Shown in pieces: positions 17,984-26,752 of a stretch of 64,000 bases of DNA. Position numbers and translations under genes: made by a program. The notes under the pieces were generated by a model that saw only the letters and a list, made by a program, of their open reading frames with translations, was not told the origin of the DNA and did no database searches. Position 1 is the stretch's first letter, and each line of letters begins with the position of its first letter. This DNA comes from an uncultured Clostridia bacterium (GTDB lineage Bacteria > Bacillota > Clostridia > Lachnospirales > Lachnospiraceae): the NCBI GenBank assembly GCA_947643415.1, contig CANRWA010000012.1:1-64000 (forward strand), read 5' to 3'.

Positions 17984-18436
17984 GATATCTTCATTAAAGA
18001 ACTGCTGCATCCATTCCATTACCTGGCGCCTGTCTTCCGGATCAATATATTTGAAAGATTCCAGATTTTCCATCGTCAGATTATCCCAGTTAATGATGGC
18101 AATGTAGCCCACCAGCATAAACAGGCTCAGACCAATGCCAATAATACCAAGTCCCATACCAATACCACCCATGATCTTCACGCTCTTATCCCTGCCGCCG
18201 ATCAATGCGATAAGACCGAAAACCGCAGCGATCAATGCCGGAACAATGGCAATAACATAGATCCAGCAGCAACAAAGCGATATACCGCCCAGTGCCAGAG
18301 AGGCGATCGCCAGTGCCTTATGTTTCTTTTTCCTGCCATCCGGCGGGTTCGTTGAAAGATCATACTGGGGCTGATACTGAACTGGCTGCGGTGTACCGAA
18401 ACGATTTGGTTCCTGATTCTGATTTTCGTTATCCAT
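17963..18436 (-). CDS. DUF4190-type membrane protein
   Basis: A 157-residue protein with a hydrophilic Gln/Asn/Pro-rich N-terminus (about 1-38) and two or three membrane segments from about 42 to 115. The core KALAIASLALGGISLCCCWI, with clustered cysteines, and LIALIGGRDKSVKIMGGIGMGLGIIGI is typical of DUF4190 proteins. Function unknown. It is paralogous to the next gene upstream (18453-18755) and lies 16 bp after it. The 3' end overlaps the convergent DUF2752 gene. The ribosome site is GGAGGGTTATA. Confidence 0.75.
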   Translation of the reverse strand: MDNENQNQEPNRFGTPQPVQYQPQYDLSTNPPDGRKKKHKALAIASLALGGISLCCCWIYVIAIVPALIAAVFGLIALIGGRDKSVKIMGGIGMGLGIIGIGLSLFMLVGYIAIINWDNLTMENLESFKYIDPEDRRQVMEWMQQFFNEDISGRMYY

Positions 18437-18452
18437 TATAACCCTCCATTCC

Positions 18453-18755
18453 TTATATCATGCTGCCGATGCCAAGAGCTGCTGTCGTGGCAGTTCCGGA
18501 AACTCCTGACAGGATCATTATATACATTACCGCCACGGATACCGCCAGGGCAAATCCTACTGCCCCTACCACGATCCCGGCGATGGCAGCATCTTTTTGG
18601 TTCGGATTATTTGACCGCAGTCCCAATACTCCCAGTACGACGGCAACGATGCCCATAACCAGAGATATATACCAGATACAGCAGCATATGATAGATAATA
18701 TCGACAAGATCAGCGATATGATCGCTGGAATATTGGTTTTATGGTTCTCCTGCAT
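18453..18755 (-). CDS. DUF4190-type membrane protein, short paralogue
   Basis: A 100-residue protein with two to three hydrophobic segments. It shares with its neighbour the pattern IISLILSILSIICCCIWYI followed by a glycine-rich VVLGVLGLRSNNPNQKDAAIAGIVVGAV. The ATG at 18755 is one base after the thrS stop codon (18757), with the AAGGGGGAAAATA site inside thrS, so translation is probably coupled to thrS. A longer in-frame reading into thrS has no ribosome site and was not used. Function unknown. Confidence 0.75.
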   Translation of the reverse strand: MQENHKTNIPAIISLILSILSIICCCIWYISLVMGIVAVVLGVLGLRSNNPNQKDAAIAGIVVGAVGFALAVSVAVMYIMILSGVSGTATTAALGIGSMI

Positions 18756-18756
18756 C

Positions 18757-20721
18757 TTATTTTCCCCCTTCCATTTCCTGTTCTGCTTTACGGATCTCCT
18801 TTGTACGGATCTCCCGGCAGATATTATCGATAAATGCGGACAGTGGCATCTGTCCTTCATCCCCCTTAAAACGGCTGCGCACAGAGATCACGCCCTCTTC
18901 TTCTTCCTTCTGTCCCACAACGACCATGTAAGGAACCTTCTTTAAACGCGCCTCGCGGATCTTATAGCCAATCTTTTCAGACCGCCTGTCTGTCTCAACA
19001 CGGATTCCATTCGACTTCAGTTCCTCTTCAACCTTCCGGGCATAGTCCAGATACTTTTCAGAAATAGGAAGCACCCTTACCTGTTCCGGCGCCAGCCAGG
19101 TTGGGAAAGCTCCGGCATATTTCTCAATCAGCCAGGCAAGTGTCCTCTCATAACAGCCCATGGAAGTCCTGTGGATAATATAAGGACGGACCTTATTACC
19201 ATTTTCATCAATATAATACATATCAAACTGTTCAGCAAGCAGGGCATCCCACTGGATCGTGATCATAGTATCTTCTTTGCCATACACATTCCGGGCGTTA
19301 ATATCCACCTTGGGCCCATAAAAGGCAGCTTCGCCTACATCCTCTGTAAATGGTATTTCCAATTCCAGCAGGATATTCCGGATATCACCCTCTGTCTTCT
19401 CCCAGACTTCCGGCTCACCGATATATTTTTCCCTGTTATCCGGATCCCATTTGGACAGATGGTAGGTCACATCCTCTTCCACCCCTAACGTCTGCAGGCA
19501 ATACTGCGCCAGTGCAATACAGTCTTTAAACTCTTTCACCATCTGGTCTGGCCGCACGATGAGGTGTCCCTCTGAGATGGTAAACTGCCTTACCCTCGTC
19601 AGACCATGCATCTCACCGGAATCCTCATTCCGGAACAGGGTTGATGTCTCACCATAACGGCAGGGCAGGTCGCGGTAGGACTTCTGGCTCGCCTTATATA
19701 CATAATATTGGAACGGACAGGTCATGGGGCGCAGGGCAAATACTTCCTTGTCCTTCTCCTCATCACCCAGTACAAACATTCCCTCTTTATAGTGATCCCA
19801 GTGCCCGGAAAGCTTATAAAGGTCTGATTTGGCCATCAACGGCGTCTTCGTCCTCATATACCCCCGTTTTTCTTCCTCGTCCTCGATCCATCTCTGCAGT
19901 GTCTGGATGATCTGTACACCCTTTGGCATGAGAAGCGGAAGTCCCTGCCCGATAACATCCACTGTCGTAAAGAGTTCCAGTTCTCTGCCCAGTTTATTGT
20001 GATCACGTTTCTTGATGTCCTCCAGATGCGCAAGATAGGCATCCAGGTCTGCCTTCTTCGTATAGGCCGTTCCATATATACGTGTCAGCATTTTATTTTT
20101 TTCATTGCCTCTCCAGTACGCCCCAGAGGATGAGATTAGTTTAACCGCTTTCAAAGGTTTCGTGCTCATCAGATGTGGCCCTGCACAGAGATCGATAAAA
20201 TCTCCCTGCTGGTAGAAGGAGATCTCTGCATCCTCCGGCAGGTCCTCAATAAGTTCCACCTTATATGGTTCCTGGCGCTCCTGCATGAGTTTGACTGCCT
20301 CTTCCCTTGGCAGCGTAAACCGCTCCAGAGAGGCACCCTCCTTAATCACCTTCTTCATTTCTTTCTCAATCTTATCCAGTGCTTCCCGGTCCAGTGGTTC
20401 CATGTCAAAATCATAATAAAATCCATCCTCGATAGAGGGACCGATGGCACACTTTGCCTCTGGATACAGTCTCTTCACTGCCTGTGCCAGCACATGGGAT
20501 GCCGTATGGCGGTATGCGGCCTTTCCCGCATCACTGTCAAATGTGAGAAGATTCAGTTCGTGTTCCCCATCCGCCACTGTCCGGAGATCCACCACTTCAC
20601 CATCTAATTGCGCTACACATGCCACCCGCGCCAACCCTTCGCTGATGTCTTTCGCGATATCAATGATGGGCATCGCCTGTGGGTATTCTTTGCATGAGCC
20701 ATCCTTTAATGTCACTTTCAT
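18757..20721 (-). CDS. thrS: Threonyl-tRNA synthetase
   Basis: A 654-residue class II synthetase that charges tRNA-Thr. The domains run TGS (about 1-62), the editing/SAD domain with HTASHVLAQAVKRLYP and YYDFD, the catalytic domain, and the anticodon-binding domain ending near VRSRFKGDEGQMPL. Motif 2 is visible around RYGETSTLFRNEDSGEMHGLTRVRQF, and motif 3 as HRTSMGCYERTLAWLIE. The start ATG at 20721 follows AGGAAGGAAGCAGGCA; a longer reading extends into the T-box and is not real. Transcription is controlled by the T-box just upstream. A DUF4190 gene follows directly. Confidence 0.97.
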   Translation of the reverse strand: MKVTLKDGSCKEYPQAMPIIDIAKDISEGLARVACVAQLDGEVVDLRTVADGEHELNLLTFDSDAGKAAYRHTASHVLAQAVKRLYPEAKCAIGPSIEDGFYYDFDMEPLDREALDKIEKEMKKVIKEGASLERFTLPREEAVKLMQERQEPYKVELIEDLPEDAEISFYQQGDFIDLCAGPHLMSTKPLKAVKLISSSGAYWRGNEKNKMLTRIYGTAYTKKADLDAYLAHLEDIKKRDHNKLGRELELFTTVDVIGQGLPLLMPKGVQIIQTLQRWIEDEEEKRGYMRTKTPLMAKSDLYKLSGHWDHYKEGMFVLGDEEKDKEVFALRPMTCPFQYYVYKASQKSYRDLPCRYGETSTLFRNEDSGEMHGLTRVRQFTISEGHLIVRPDQMVKEFKDCIALAQYCLQTLGVEEDVTYHLSKWDPDNREKYIGEPEVWEKTEGDIRNILLELEIPFTEDVGEAAFYGPKVDINARNVYGKEDTMITIQWDALLAEQFDMYYIDENGNKVRPYIIHRTSMGCYERTLAWLIEKYAGAFPTWLAPEQVRVLPISEKYLDYARKVEEELKSNGIRVETDRRSEKIGYKIREARLKKVPYMVVVGQKEEEEGVISVRSRFKGDEGQMPLSAFIDNICREIRTKEIRKAEQEMEGGK

Positions 20722-20747
20722 TGCCTGCTTCCTTCCTTTCTCTATAA

Positions 20748-21005
20748 TAATAAAGTCCCGTCCCCCTACACGCTCTGTGTAAGAAGGGACGAGACTGTAA
20801 AAATCTCGCGGTTCCACCCTTATTGGTGCCATTCATAACATCAGCACCCGGCTTCATTCTGACGGTAACGGCGTCCACCGGACCGGATTAGGGCCACTCC
20901 GAGGTAGTGTTCAAACGTTTCCCATGAAAGCACTTCCAGCATCTGTGCCTCTCTCTGGCATGTTCCGCGTCCTACTCGTCTCATCTGCGTGTTATTGCTA
21001 TTATA
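20748..21005 (-). promoter_or_regulatory. T-box riboswitch of thrS
   Basis: The minus-strand leader contains the conserved T-box bulge AGGGTGGAACCGCG (20807-20820) and a proximal AGTA loop-E-type element near 20980. It ends in a terminator of GTCTCGTCCC / GGACGGGAC (20753-20795) with TTTATT after it. An ACC triplet in the ACTACCTCGGAG segment near 20900 is a plausible threonine specifier. Uncharged tRNA-Thr would stabilise the antiterminator and raise thrS expression. Confidence 0.92.
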
Positions 21006-21147
21006 GTATCTGGACCGTGAAAAGTCAACTGCCAGATTTCCCTATTTCATCATTGCACAACTTTTCTTTTTACGTTATACTTAGCTCAACGGCGGGTCCG
21101 AATTGACGATCCCATTAACAACAATTACATGCTATAAGGAGAACTAC

Positions 21148-21819
21148 ATGAAAGAAAACAATTTGCCAGAAATGTATGAAAAAGATGATGTGGAAGCCAT
21201 AGATAGACATATCACAAAATATTTTGGGAAATACGACAGTGTATTCCATGAAATCGCCTCCCCTGATATTCATGTGGATATCTGCATCATCCCTCCCCAT
21301 GATGATCAGGATTACTACATTCTGACTACAATGGGGATGGGAGCACATCAGATGAATGTACCGGAAGAGCTCGCAGAGTACCATTTGGAACGGGCAGAGC
21401 TTATGATCGCCCTGCCTTCTTACTGGAAGCTGGATCAGGAATCTATGCAGGATGAGCGGTGGTATTGGCCCATCCGCCTGCTGAAAAGCACTGCCCGCCT
21501 GCCTGGGGAATACGATACCTGGCTGGGCTGGGGACATACTGTGGCAGCGAGTGAAGGCGAAACCTATGCAGATAATACCGATCTCTGCGGCGTGCTGCTT
21601 CTGGATCAGATCCCTGGCGGCGAAGATGCCAGTGTCTGCAGGCTCTCTGGTGGCGATGAAGTAAATTTTTACCAGTTAATCCCACTGTACGGCGAAGAGA
21701 TGGACTATAAATGTGATAATAATGCGGAAGCCCTGCTGGATCTGTTCGATGGCCTCAGTTTTGTTGTTGATATCAACCGCCCAAATGTAATAGAGCAAAA
21801 AAATGGAGGATTAACATGA
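21148..21819 (+). CDS. Suppressor-of-fused (SUFU) domain protein
   Basis: A 223-residue soluble protein of the bacterial SUFU family. The core has HEIASPDIHVDICIIPPHDDQDYYILTTMGMGAHQM, the pattern RAELMIALPSYWKL and, later, the GHTV and LLLDQIPGG segments. Bacterial SUFU proteins are often linked to polymorphic toxin immunity, but the bare domain is also common as an orphan, and no toxin lies beside this one. The ATG at 21148 follows ATAAGGAGAACTAC. The stop overlaps the thyX start in ATGA, so the two are translationally coupled. Confidence 0.85.
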   Translation: MKENNLPEMYEKDDVEAIDRHITKYFGKYDSVFHEIASPDIHVDICIIPPHDDQDYYILTTMGMGAHQMNVPEELAEYHLERAELMIALPSYWKLDQESMQDERWYWPIRLLKSTARLPGEYDTWLGWGHTVAASEGETYADNTDLCGVLLLDQIPGGEDASVCRLSGGDEVNFYQLIPLYGEEMDYKCDNNAEALLDLFDGLSFVVDINRPNVIEQKNGGLT

Positions 21820-22454
21820 ACATTATTAAACCAAGCGTAGAGATCATTGATATGGATGACTACGGCAATATCATTAAGAAAATAGAAAAGATCGGACGTG
21901 TCTGTTACAAGAGTGAGTCAAACATCTCTGACGGTTCTGCAGAACGTTTTATCTCGAATATCCTGAAACGGGGACATGAATCGGTGATCGAGCATGAATC
22001 CATCACCGTCCGGATGGTCTGTGACCGCGGCATCACACATGAGATCGTCCGCCACAGGATCGCCAGTTACAGCCAGGAAAGTACCCGTTACTGCAACTAC
22101 ACAAATGACAAGTTTGGTAACCAGATCACAGTGATCGATCTCGCCAGCGGCTTTCAATATAATCTGGATGATGACAAAGACCTCGCACTCTACAAGGTAT
22201 GGACCGAAGCCATGGAAAATGCCGAAAAGTCTTACTTTAAGATGCTGGAGCTGGGAGCCACGCCACAGGAAGCACGGTCCGTCCTCCCCAACAGCCTGAA
22301 GACAGAGATCATTGTCACCATGAATCTTCGCTCCTGGAGGAATTTCTTCCGTCTGCGCTGTGATTCCCACGCACATCCCCAGATGCGCGAAGTGGCAGGA
22401 ATCGCCCTGGAAGTATTTAAGGAGCGGCTGCCAATATTTTTCTCCGACCTTTGA
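21816..22454 (+). CDS. thyX: Flavin-dependent thymidylate synthase
   Basis: A 212-residue FAD-dependent enzyme that makes dTMP from dUMP using methylene-tetrahydrofolate. The ThyX signature RHRIASYSQESTRY is complete near residue 85. The late segment MNLRSWRNFFRLRCDSHAHPQMRE is also characteristic. The ATG follows AAATGGAGGATTAAC and overlaps the SUFU stop codon. A hairpin terminator follows 40 bp downstream. Confidence 0.97.
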   Translation: MNIIKPSVEIIDMDDYGNIIKKIEKIGRVCYKSESNISDGSAERFISNILKRGHESVIEHESITVRMVCDRGITHEIVRHRIASYSQESTRYCNYTNDKFGNQITVIDLASGFQYNLDDDKDLALYKVWTEAMENAEKSYFKMLELGATPQEARSVLPNSLKTEIIVTMNLRSWRNFFRLRCDSHAHPQMREVAGIALEVFKERLPIFFSDL

Positions 22455-22494
22455 TCCGGCCGGTTCTGGTTTCAGGAAAGATTGTGTCTGTATA

Positions 22495-22516
22495 GGGCTG
22501 CACTGCAGCCCTTTTT
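22495..22516 (+). terminator. Terminator after thyX
   Basis: The stem GGGCTGCA / TGCAGCCC is followed by TTTTTAT. The convergent hydrogenase-like gene ends at 22515 inside it. Confidence 0.85.
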
Positions 22517-23723
22517 ATATCTCCCTTGTCAGGATTTGGCTATTCTTTACAAAATCTTCCACTGTCTCATATCCAAGCCTCTGGATCAGATCCATGGCAT
22601 AGGGATTCTCACCCGGTGTCCGATATGGTGCCTCTTCTACATAATGGTCCACGCATTCTGTCCCCTTATCCTTATCAAGATTTCTTTTCGGACCGCCGAC
22701 GCATCCGCCCTCACATGCCATTCCCTCAAAGAAATTCCCTCTCACATTTCCCTCCAGTATATCCTGCAGCATTGCTTTACAGTCCGGCACACCACAGGCA
22801 CAGACTGGTTGAAGCGTCCGTTCTTCATCAATGCTATGAACACATTCACTCACCGCGCGGCTGACGCCGCCAGTCCGGGCATACATCCTTCCTGCTGCCG
22901 CTGAATGTTCATGTTCATCCTCTGACATGGCAGAAAAATCAATCTCCAATGCCTCCCATATATCCTGCAGTTCCTCAAAAGTCAGGACACAGTCAATGGC
23001 TCCCTCCAATCCCGGCTCCCGGATCTCTGCTTTCTTCGCCATACATGGACCAACAAAGATAGTCTTACAGCCCTCATGCAGTTCTTTGGCGATCCGGCCG
23101 CAGGCAATCATCGGCGACACGGATGCTGGGAGATGTCCGGCAATCTTCTGAAAATCTTTCCGTATCATAGAGATCCAGATGGGACAACAGCAGCTAGTGA
23201 GCTGAAAACCATCCTCTGATTCTGTATTGGAACAGAATTCCAGTGCTTCTTTTAGTGTCAGGATATCCGCAAAGGCTGCCACCTCGATCATCCCAGCCGC
23301 CCCCAGTCCCTTCAGGGCATCCCTCAGCCGTCCCGGCGTGGCTGCTTCACCAAACTGCCCGATATAGGCCGGAGCCATCAACACATAGACCGGCGTCTCC
23401 GAATTTTTCAGAAGATCCACTGCCTTAACTGCATCCTTGCTGAAAGTCAGGTTCTTGTTCTCGCATGCCTCAATGCAGGCGGCACATCCAGTACAGCGCT
23501 CTGGATTGAGAACCGCTTTCCCATCCTTCACTTCCAGTGCCTGGAACATACATGCCGCCACACATCTGGCATCGGTACAGTCACAGGGGTCATCCTTCCA
23601 GACCAGGGGATATTTCTCCGGATGCAGCAGGCAGTCCAGCTTCTTTCTTGATGATATGTCTTTTGTTTTCTTCCCCTTCAGTTTATCCTTCAAAACGTGT
23701 TTATATAGTTCTTCAAAAGTCAT
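22515..23723 (-). CDS. [FeFe]-hydrogenase-like protein, atypical (group D / sensory type)
   Basis: A 402-residue protein. Residues about 45-95 hold a ferredoxin-like part with CTDARCVAACMF and CTGCAACIEACEN. The H-cluster domain follows with L1 as TSCCCPIW, L2 as GPCMAKKAE and L3 as EGMACEGGCVGGP. Catalytic hydrogenases usually have TSCCPGW, MPCxxKxxE and MACPGGC, so three positions differ. Such variants occur in uncharacterised, perhaps sensory, [FeFe]-hydrogenase groups. No partner subunits or maturases are near. The ATG at 23723 is 5 nt after GGAGG; an upstream ATG at 23735 overlaps that site. Confidence 0.75.
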   Translation of the reverse strand: MTFEELYKHVLKDKLKGKKTKDISSRKKLDCLLHPEKYPLVWKDDPCDCTDARCVAACMFQALEVKDGKAVLNPERCTGCAACIEACENKNLTFSKDAVKAVDLLKNSETPVYVLMAPAYIGQFGEAATPGRLRDALKGLGAAGMIEVAAFADILTLKEALEFCSNTESEDGFQLTSCCCPIWISMIRKDFQKIAGHLPASVSPMIACGRIAKELHEGCKTIFVGPCMAKKAEIREPGLEGAIDCVLTFEELQDIWEALEIDFSAMSEDEHEHSAAAGRMYARTGGVSRAVSECVHSIDEERTLQPVCACGVPDCKAMLQDILEGNVRGNFFEGMACEGGCVGGPKRNLDKDKGTECVDHYVEEAPYRTPGENPYAMDLIQRLGYETVEDFVKNSQILTREI

Positions 23724-23788
23724 AGTTTCCTCCATTCATATCCACATTTACATGCCACTATATGAAAGTATGGAGAAAAACAGACATT

Positions 23789-25183
23789 TTATGCAAAATA
23801 TTCCAGAAGTTCCCTTATATGTCTCACGCCGATCAGCTTCATTCCACTCACATCAAGATTCCCGGCTTTCAATATAGAACGCTGGTTACTCTCTGGCAGG
23901 ATACAGGTATCATACCCCGTTTTGACAGCCTCTGCCACCCGGCGTTCTGCCTGTGATACTGCCCTGACTTCTCCCACCAGCCCTACTTCACCAAAAAGAA
24001 CCGTCCTGCTCCCCAGCACCCTGCCATGATGGCTGGAAAACAATGCCGCCACCAGGGCCAGATCCAGAGCCGGTTCTACCACACGCATCCCGCCTGCCAC
24101 ATTGACATAGGCATCACAGTCCCCCAGCCGGATTCCAAGACGTTTTTCCAGCACTGCCATCAAAAGGTTTACCCTGTTATAATCAGTGCCCACGGCAGTC
24201 CTCCTCGGCATAGGGAAACTGGTCTGGCAGACAAGGGCCTGCACTTCAATGAGAAATGGCCTTGATCCCTCCATCGTACAGACAACGACAGAGCCCGCCT
24301 CATTTTCCAGCCTTCCCTGCATCATATATTCCGATGGATTCGGCACCTCCACCAGTCCCCTTCCCCGCATCTCAAAAACACCTACTTCATTTGTAGACCC
24401 AAAACGGTTCTTCACCCCCCGGAGCATACGGTACATCGCCGTCTTATCCCCCTCAAAGTAAAGCACTGTATCCACCATATGTTCCAGCATTCGGGGGCCT
24501 GCCACATTCCCCTCTTTCGTCACATGTCCCACGATAAATATTGTAATATTTCTGTTCTTCGCCAGATGCAGCAAGGTCCCGGTGATCTCCCTCACCTGGC
24601 TGACACTCCCCGGTGCTGCATCCACATTTTCATCATATACGGTCTGGATGGAATCTACGATCATAACTTCCGGCGACAGTTGCCCTACAGCGTCCAATAT
24701 CGTACCCATACATGTCTCTGAATACAGATACAGATCGTCGGTAAAGGTGCCAATACGCTCTGCCCGCATCTTGATCTGTCTGGCAGATTCTTCCCCCGAC
24801 ACATACAGGACTTTCATTTTCTTCGCTGCCAGAAGCTGGCAGGTCTGCAGCAGCAGCGTGGACTTGCCGATACCCGGATCTCCCCCCACAAGGATCAGTG
24901 ATCCAGGTACGATTCCTCCCCCCAACACACGGTCCAGCTCCTTCATCCCAGTCTCATGGCGGCACTCCTCCTGAGTCTCGATCTCATTGATCTTCGCAGG
25001 GGCAGTTGTTCCCGTTATGGTACTCCCACCCCTTGTAAATGCTGCTTTCGCTCTCTTCCCCTTTCCGCCTGACGGTGCTTCCACCAGTGTGTTCCATTCA
25101 TGGCAGCCAGGACACTGCCCCTGCCATTTGGACATCTCATAACCACATTCCCTGCAGAAAAATAATGTTTTTTCTTTTGCCAC
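23789..25183 (-). CDS. radA: DNA repair protein RadA
   Basis: A 464-residue RecA-like ATPase that promotes branch migration in recombination. The N-terminal zinc finger is CRECGYEMSKWQGQCPGCHEW. Walker A is GGDPGIGKST near residue 97. The RadA-specific KNRFG motif is present near residue 255, and the C-terminal Lon-protease-like domain has VAGGMRVVEPALDLALVAAL. The length is normal. A GTG start follows AGAGGGATATT. It lies 53 bp upstream of the hydrogenase-like gene. Confidence 0.96.
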   Translation of the reverse strand: MAKEKTLFFCRECGYEMSKWQGQCPGCHEWNTLVEAPSGGKGKRAKAAFTRGGSTITGTTAPAKINEIETQEECRHETGMKELDRVLGGGIVPGSLILVGGDPGIGKSTLLLQTCQLLAAKKMKVLYVSGEESARQIKMRAERIGTFTDDLYLYSETCMGTILDAVGQLSPEVMIVDSIQTVYDENVDAAPGSVSQVREITGTLLHLAKNRNITIFIVGHVTKEGNVAGPRMLEHMVDTVLYFEGDKTAMYRMLRGVKNRFGSTNEVGVFEMRGRGLVEVPNPSEYMMQGRLENEAGSVVVCTMEGSRPFLIEVQALVCQTSFPMPRRTAVGTDYNRVNLLMAVLEKRLGIRLGDCDAYVNVAGGMRVVEPALDLALVAALFSSHHGRVLGSRTVLFGEVGLVGEVRAVSQAERRVAEAVKTGYDTCILPESNQRSILKAGNLDVSGMKLIGVRHIRELLEYFA

Positions 25184-25205
25184 AATATCCCTCTTTTCTA
25201 TTCTT

Positions 25206-25364
25206 AGGAACTGTAAATAAATAACTTTTAAATAGTGCGCAGGATTTTTCTTCGAGAGTGTTACTCAAAAATCAGGCGCATAGTGGGCTATGTAACTGAT
25301 TTTTGGGTAGCACTGTTCGGAGAAAAAGACAAGCAGTATTAAAAGTTATTTATTTACAGTTCCT
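25206..25364. mobile_element. 159-bp palindromic MITE-like element
   Basis: A perfect 25-bp terminal inverted repeat (AGGAACTGTAAATAAATAAC and onward) sits at 25206-25230 and 25340-25364. The interior is also a nested inverted repeat (TTTTTCTTCGAG... against ...TTCGGAGAAAAA, and CAAAAATCAG against CTGATTTTTG). The whole unit can fold into one long hairpin. There is no coding capacity. It lies between radA and the sigma-factor operon and fills this gap of about 340 bp. Confidence 0.8.
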
Positions 25365-25526
25365 TAATATAAACTCCTCTGCCAGACTGCTATGGAAACA
25401 ATATTAGAATAGATTTGGCATAAAAGCAACATAAAGAGGAAAAATATTTCTTTCTTATGTGATTTTTTCCCCCGCCCATCTGTTAATATAATAGAAAGGC
25501 CTTTCAGAAAAAAGGGGGATAACACC

Positions 25527-26018
25527 GTGGAACAATCTGTTTATATAAGGGCAGTGGATACTTATGCCAATACCCTGTACCGCATTGCCTGCACATACTG
25601 CCGGCACCACGCAGATGCAGAGGATATCGTGCAGACTGCCTTTATGAAATTATATCAGACTGACACAACGTTTCAGGATGAGGAACATATGAAAAAATGG
25701 CTGATCCGGGTGACTGCCAATGAAGCAAAGAATCTATGTACCTCATTCTGGAAGAAGAACGTGGTTCCGCTGGAAACCTCTATGACAGACCAGCCTTATG
25801 ATTTTCCCATTCCTGAGAGCAGTGATCTGTATGATGCCGTGATGAAACTGCCAGATAAGTACAAGATCGTAATACATCTGTATTACTATGAAGATTATTC
25901 TGTAAAAGAGATCGCAGAGATCCTGCAGTTAAAGGAGACGACCGTACAAACCCAGCTTATGCGGGCAAGGAAAAAGTTAAAGACAAGATTAAAGGAGGTT
26001 TGGCAGGATGGACAGTAA
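25527..26018 (+). CDS. ECF-type RNA polymerase sigma factor
   Basis: A 163-residue group 4 sigma factor. Region 2 has DAEDIVQTAFMKLYQTD and the WLIRVTANEAKNL stretch. Region 4 ends VKEIAEILQLKETTVQTQLMRARKKLKTRL, a typical DNA-binding helix-turn-helix. A GTG start follows AAGGGGGATAACACC. The downstream gene overlaps by 11 bp and encodes a membrane-anchored partner, so this is probably a sigma/anti-sigma pair acting on envelope signals. Confidence 0.92.
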   Translation: MEQSVYIRAVDTYANTLYRIACTYCRHHADAEDIVQTAFMKLYQTDTTFQDEEHMKKWLIRVTANEAKNLCTSFWKKNVVPLETSMTDQPYDFPIPESSDLYDAVMKLPDKYKIVIHLYYYEDYSVKEIAEILQLKETTVQTQLMRARKKLKTRLKEVWQDGQ

Positions 26019-26643
26019 ACAATTTTATAAAGAGACATTTGACTCCATACAGATGTCCGAAGAGTCAATAAGAAAGGTGAAGAATATGAGTGAAAATAAT
26101 AAGAAAAAAAGACGATTAAAAAATGGTTTCCGCGCTGCCATCGCAGCAGCATCCCTGGCGGCAGTGTTTGCCATCGGAAATGCCGCTGTATATGCCGCTA
26201 CCGGAAGCTCCCTTGTAGAAAAAGCAGCAGAAAAGATCTCTGTCTATATCAATGGTGAAAAGGCAGATGTGGACAGTATCACCAAAGGGAAAGATGAAAA
26301 CGGCAATGATTATTACGAAATCAAACTGGATGAAAACAAGGATCATTCTGCCGAGATCCAGGTCGAAGAAAATATGACGGGAGAACTGAAAAATAATTCT
26401 TCCGGCATGGATATTCCCAGCACCAGATTGCAAAAAGACGGCAAAAAAACCTATCTTCTTGTCGGTGGTGAGGAGGAAGATAAAAATATAGTGGATATCA
26501 CAAAAGACTTTCAGGATGGTAAAGCAGAGGGGAGTGTCATATATAATGGGATCCCTTATCTCTACAAGGTATCCGGAACAGCAGAAAAACATAACATAAC
26601 CATCGAAACCCTTCCTGTTGGATATACCGAAAAAAAGGGCTGA
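26008..26643 (+). CDS. Membrane-anchored sigma-factor partner (DUF4179-like, putative anti-sigma)
   Basis: A 211-residue protein with a short cytoplasmic N-terminus (about 1-38). One membrane segment follows (about 42-64, FRAAIAAASLAAVFAIGNAAVYA), then an acidic extracytoplasmic domain of about 145 residues. This topology, and an 11-bp overlap with the sigma gene, suggest an anti-sigma or regulatory partner. There is no HCC zinc motif, so it is not a classical ZAS anti-sigma factor. The ribosome site is AAAGGAGGTTTGGCAGG. Confidence 0.65.
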   Translation: MDSKQFYKETFDSIQMSEESIRKVKNMSENNKKKRRLKNGFRAAIAAASLAAVFAIGNAAVYAATGSSLVEKAAEKISVYINGEKADVDSITKGKDENGNDYYEIKLDENKDHSAEIQVEENMTGELKNNSSGMDIPSTRLQKDGKKTYLLVGGEEEDKNIVDITKDFQDGKAEGSVIYNGIPYLYKVSGTAEKHNITIETLPVGYTEKKG

Positions 26644-26723
26644 CTGAGAACCGCAGCCCTCCAAGAATTGCTTATGGCAATTCTTGCTCCGCACATGGCG
26701 AACTTTCCTATAAGATGAAAACA

Positions 26724-26752
26724 GGGGAGACGTCCTCAGGACGCCTCCCCCG
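26724..26752. terminator. Strong hairpin between convergent genes
   Basis: GGGGAG-CGTCC / GGACG-CTCCCC is flanked by AACA and a TTTC tract. It can serve the sigma operon and the convergent GGDEF gene, whose stop codon lies inside it. A second hairpin, CAAGAATTGC / GCAATTCTTG, lies at 26662-26686. Confidence 0.7.

Noticed and set aside
20722..20832. N-terminal extension of thrS
   Set aside because: It runs back through the T-box terminator; the ATG at 20721 has the ribosome site and gives the normal TGS domain.
21148..21819. SUFU gene as immunity gene of a polymorphic toxin
   Set aside because: No toxin or secretion-associated gene is adjacent; it is coupled to thyX instead.
25206..25364. 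Intrinsic terminator pair for radA and the sigma gene
   Set aside because: The 25-bp perfect ends and 159-bp length point to a miniature element rather than simple terminators, and both neighbouring genes are transcribed away from it.
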